This document shows, piece after piece, positions 5,421-7,653 of a stretch of DNA of 7,653 nucleotides (position 1 is its first letter; each line of letters starts with the position of its first letter). The translations under genes were made by a program, and so were the position numbers. A model generated the notes under the pieces. That model did not search any database. It saw only the letters and a program-made list of their open reading frames with translations, and was not told the origin of the DNA. The DNA lies in assembly GCA_025453735.1 (NCBI GenBank), contig JALOPY010000101.1, positions 1-7,653 on the forward strand, given 5' to 3'. Origin of the DNA: a bacterium. Lineage in GTDB: Bacteria > Zhuqueibacterota > Zhuqueibacteria > Thermofontimicrobiales > Thermofontimicrobiaceae.

Positions 5421-7653
5421 CTAACTATCCTGAATTATCATTTCAACATCATCATTTGAAAAAATATCGATCTGATTTTTTGTTCCATATTCTTCAATAC
5501 CGTCTTTTATGATATTTGCACTTGTTCTCGCAAATGAATCTAAATCAATCTTATCTTTATCTTTCAAATATCCGTTTCTGATGGCATCAAAATATAAAAC
5601 CTGCCAGTTTTCGGCTTGAAAATGCTGTTCGAACAAAGGCGATGCCATTTTGTTCTGTAATTGAGCTTCCCGCTCTTCGGGAATGATCAGATATTTGGGA
5701 ATATCTTTATCCAGATTCGATCCTCGCAACAATGCGCCGGTCATGCCGGTTGTGGATTCGACCTCAAAGGCTGTCCTTACTTCATTCCCAGCAATCCATA
5801 ACAAATCGATATTTTCAACTGCATCTCTATTGACGACCTCGATTCGGTCCAATGAATCGATCGACACGTATTCTTTCAAATATTTTCCTTTGTACACTAC
5901 ACCAGTATCTCGTTCCGATTGCTCCCGTTTGCCGATCCAGATGTCAAATCCCTTTCGCTTCCCGACCAAAGCTAAAATGACGATAATTTCACTGTGTTGA
6001 CTTACTCGCTGGCGAATCGGAGGTTTCAACAGCCAGAAACCGGCTGTTACCTGTTTGGCATAAATTTGCAGCGCATCTTTTATGCTCATGCTATCTGTGG
6101 TCAATGAATTGGGAAATGCGATGCTGATGGCGTCCCACATTTCGGTGAAGGTCACTTTGCCTTTTTGCATCAGCTTGCGGAAGATGGTTTGCTCCACTCG
6201 CTCCGAAATCGGGATTTGCTGAAGCTTGGCGACCATGGAAGGATCTTTAAGCCACCAAAGTTGTCCGGTGCTGCCGCCGATTGTTTTTTCAACCAGAGAA
6301 AATTTATCATCTAAATTTTTCTGCAATACATTTTTAATGTCCAATCCAGTGTGCAGACTGGAAAAGTAGCCATGCTTCGCCAGTACCGGATCGATATAAT
6401 TAATTATTAGTGTATATGGTGTTGGCTCTGCCCGTTCTGCCAGCAATTTCGTAGTCGTTTCGATCACGATTCTTTCAAATCGCAGTTCATCGATTTCTTC
6501 CGGCTGAATGGATTTTTTCTGAAACGAAGGCTTGTGAAATCTCAAATAAAAATCACCCTGAGCCGAGCCAAAGGGTTGCAGCAGCGATTTTGCGGAGGGA
6601 CGTGCCAATTCCTGGTGATGGATTTTTTCAAAATCGAAACCAGAAAAAATTCCCGCTCGAATGGTGGCATTGCGCACTTTGAATGTGGGATTGTGAAAGG
6701 TGACGGTCAGGTATTTATCCTGCTTTAAAACATCAAACATCTTTTGAAAGCTGTTCGAGAGGAGAGAATGATAGACTGTAAAATCCTTTTCCTGGCGCTC
6801 ATTACGTACAATCTCATCGGCGATCAAATTTTCTAAATAATTTTCATCCAATCTCAGCCAGGAAACCCAGAGATATGCCAGCTCGCCAAATTGAATGGAG
6901 GCATCGTACGGTGGATCTGTGAAAATGTAATCGACTGATTCCCGGGGCATTTTATTCATCAAATCGAGGCAGGAGCCGGTGTAGATGAAAAGGTCATATT
7001 TATCATCTAAAAATTTTTTTAGAGTTGGGGCAATCCTAATTTTTTTAAAATAGTCATTGGATTCAGATTTTGCGCGAATGATTCCTTGAGGTCCATTCAC
7101 CGCGCTGTCAAATTTCTCCCAGACATTCTGCTCCATAAAATAGGCTACAAACCAATAACTGTGTTCATTCCAGACGGAGCTAAAGGGCCTGGTAGGACGA
7201 ACTGGCATCATTTTCGTACATAGATGAACCATTGAAGAAAAAGCTAATTTGAGAAGCTCGCGAATGTTTTTATTTTCTTCTTCCTCGATAGCCTGCATTA
7301 AAATAGCTAATGCTTTCAGATTTCTTTTCGTAAATAATTCATCAATCGAATTATACTTTTCTTTCTTTATGAAAGGCTTCCCATCTGGATAATAAAGCCT
7401 GTCTCTTGGATACCATTCGGCGATTTCTTCCAGCTCAATATTAGCCAATAGCTGCTTATCAAAAGTATTTAACTGACAATTCTCTTCCTGACGATCACCA
7501 CAATTGGGGCAAGCCTGGTATCTGATTTCTTTGCATTCCTGATTTTCCCAGATGGCGCAGGTGAAGGGAAATTCATGACCACATTTTCGGCATTGCGTGA
7601 GATACAGATCGTTAATTTTGTGCTTCACTTGTTTTTCGATTCTTCCAAACGCA
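5421..7653 (-). CDS. DNA methyltransferase with zinc ribbon and C-terminal PD-(D/E)XK-like nuclease domain, N-terminus beyond right edge
   Basis: A large modification enzyme, probably an N6-adenine or N4-cytosine methylase, fused to a possible nuclease; 743 residues are visible. The frame is open to the right edge (…FGRIEKQVKHKINDLYLT), so the GTG at 7628 is only an internal valine codon and the true start lies outside. Counting from that codon: zinc-ribbon Cys pairs CRKC (13-16) and CPNC (40-43), with extra Cys at 24, 32 and 51; a conserved stretch with WYPRDRLYYPDGKPFIKKE (72-90), DELFTKRNLKAL (96-107) and PVRPTRPFSSVWNEHSYW (142-159); catalytic DYIFTDPPYDAS (233-244), the DPPY motif IV; a helical region at about 475-545, perhaps a winged helix (VTFTEMWDAI); then LVGKRKGFDIWIGKRE (554-569) and NIDLLW…AFEVESTTGM (606-629), a D-x13-ExE signature like PD-(D/E)XK nucleases of the FEVE type. 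The AdoMet-binding motif I (DPFxGSG in relatives) must be in the missing N-terminal part. Neighbours are housekeeping genes; no helicase or ATPase partner is visible. Confidence 0.85.
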   Translation of the reverse strand, partial: AFGRIEKQVKHKINDLYLTQCRKCGHEFPFTCAIWENQECKEIRYQACPNCGDRQEENCQLNTFDKQLLANIELEEIAEWYPRDRLYYPDGKPFIKKEKYNSIDELFTKRNLKALAILMQAIEEEENKNIRELLKLAFSSMVHLCTKMMPVRPTRPFSSVWNEHSYWFVAYFMEQNVWEKFDSAVNGPQGIIRAKSESNDYFKKIRIAPTLKKFLDDKYDLFIYTGSCLDLMNKMPRESVDYIFTDPPYDASIQFGELAYLWVSWLRLDENYLENLIADEIVRNERQEKDFTVYHSLLSNSFQKMFDVLKQDKYLTVTFHNPTFKVRNATIRAGIFSGFDFEKIHHQELARPSAKSLLQPFGSAQGDFYLRFHKPSFQKKSIQPEEIDELRFERIVIETTTKLLAERAEPTPYTLIINYIDPVLAKHGYFSSLHTGLDIKNVLQKNLDDKFSLVEKTIGGSTGQLWWLKDPSMVAKLQQIPISERVEQTIFRKLMQKGKVTFTEMWDAISIAFPNSLTTDSMSIKDALQIYAKQVTAGFWLLKPPIRQRVSQHSEIIVILALVGKRKGFDIWIGKREQSERDTGVVYKGKYLKEYVSIDSLDRIEVVNRDAVENIDLLWIAGNEVRTAFEVESTTGMTGALLRGSNLDKDIPKYLIIPEEREAQLQNKMASPLFEQHFQAENWQVLYFDAIRNGYLKDKDKIDLDSFARTSANIIKDGIEEYGTKNQIDIFSNDDVEMIIQDS

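Noticed and set aside
5683..6728. Plus-strand open frames inside the methylase gene
   Set aside because: Antisense to a long, motif-rich coding frame; no independent support.

Overview
The window holds seven genes, all on the minus strand. It reads like an ordinary chromosomal stretch of a free-living bacterium carrying some accessory content. Base composition is moderate to AT-leaning, Shine-Dalgarno sites are strong on most genes, and there is a full sucCD pair. The mix of a Dps-like ferritin, SD-led genes and short palindromic intergenic repeats would fit an uncultured Calditrichota/KSB1-like or other FCB-group bacterium. That placement is an impression, not something the sequence proves.

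In transcription order, from right edge to left edge: (1) Position 7653 down to 5421 is a large DNA methyltransferase with a Cys4 zinc-ribbon insert, a DPPY catalytic motif, a probable winged helix and a C-terminal PD-(D/E)XK-like nuclease domain. Its N-terminus lies beyond the right edge. (2) 5314 to 4802 is a Dps-like ferritin of the DPSL ('thioferritin') type, with its own likely promoter and a 12-bp palindrome just upstream. (3) 4648 to 3485 is sucC and (4) 3347 to 2472 is sucD, the beta and alpha subunits of succinyl-CoA synthetase of the TCA cycle, followed by a terminator-like hairpin. (5) 2232 to 1873 is a 119-residue unknown protein with a hydrophobic N-terminus. (6) 1690 to 1508 is a 60-residue single-pass membrane protein whose stop codon sits inside an intrinsic terminator. 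(7) 1198 to 863 is a 111-residue unknown soluble protein, followed by a 15-bp perfect hairpin. (8) 722 to the left edge is the N-terminal half of a dicarboxylate/glutamate:cation symporter. That makes eight CDS entries, the first and last of which run off the window.

Functionally, the symporter (C4-dicarboxylate or glutamate uptake) and succinyl-CoA synthetase both touch C4 metabolism. Two unknown genes and two terminator-like hairpins separate them, so they are probably not one operon. The ferritin stores iron and removes peroxide. The methylase-nuclease is the most likely defence component.

The intergenic DNA is unusually structured. One gap (between the ferritin and sucC) carries an array of a CTAAAGTG-like unit. 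A second gap (between sucC and sucD) carries an array of a CGCGGAT-like unit. In both, the unit recurs every 9-10 bp and then reappears, degenerate, in inverted orientation. A third gap has an 82-bp palindromic element bounded by GTCATTGCGAG. No tRNA, rRNA, CRISPR array or insertion sequence was seen.
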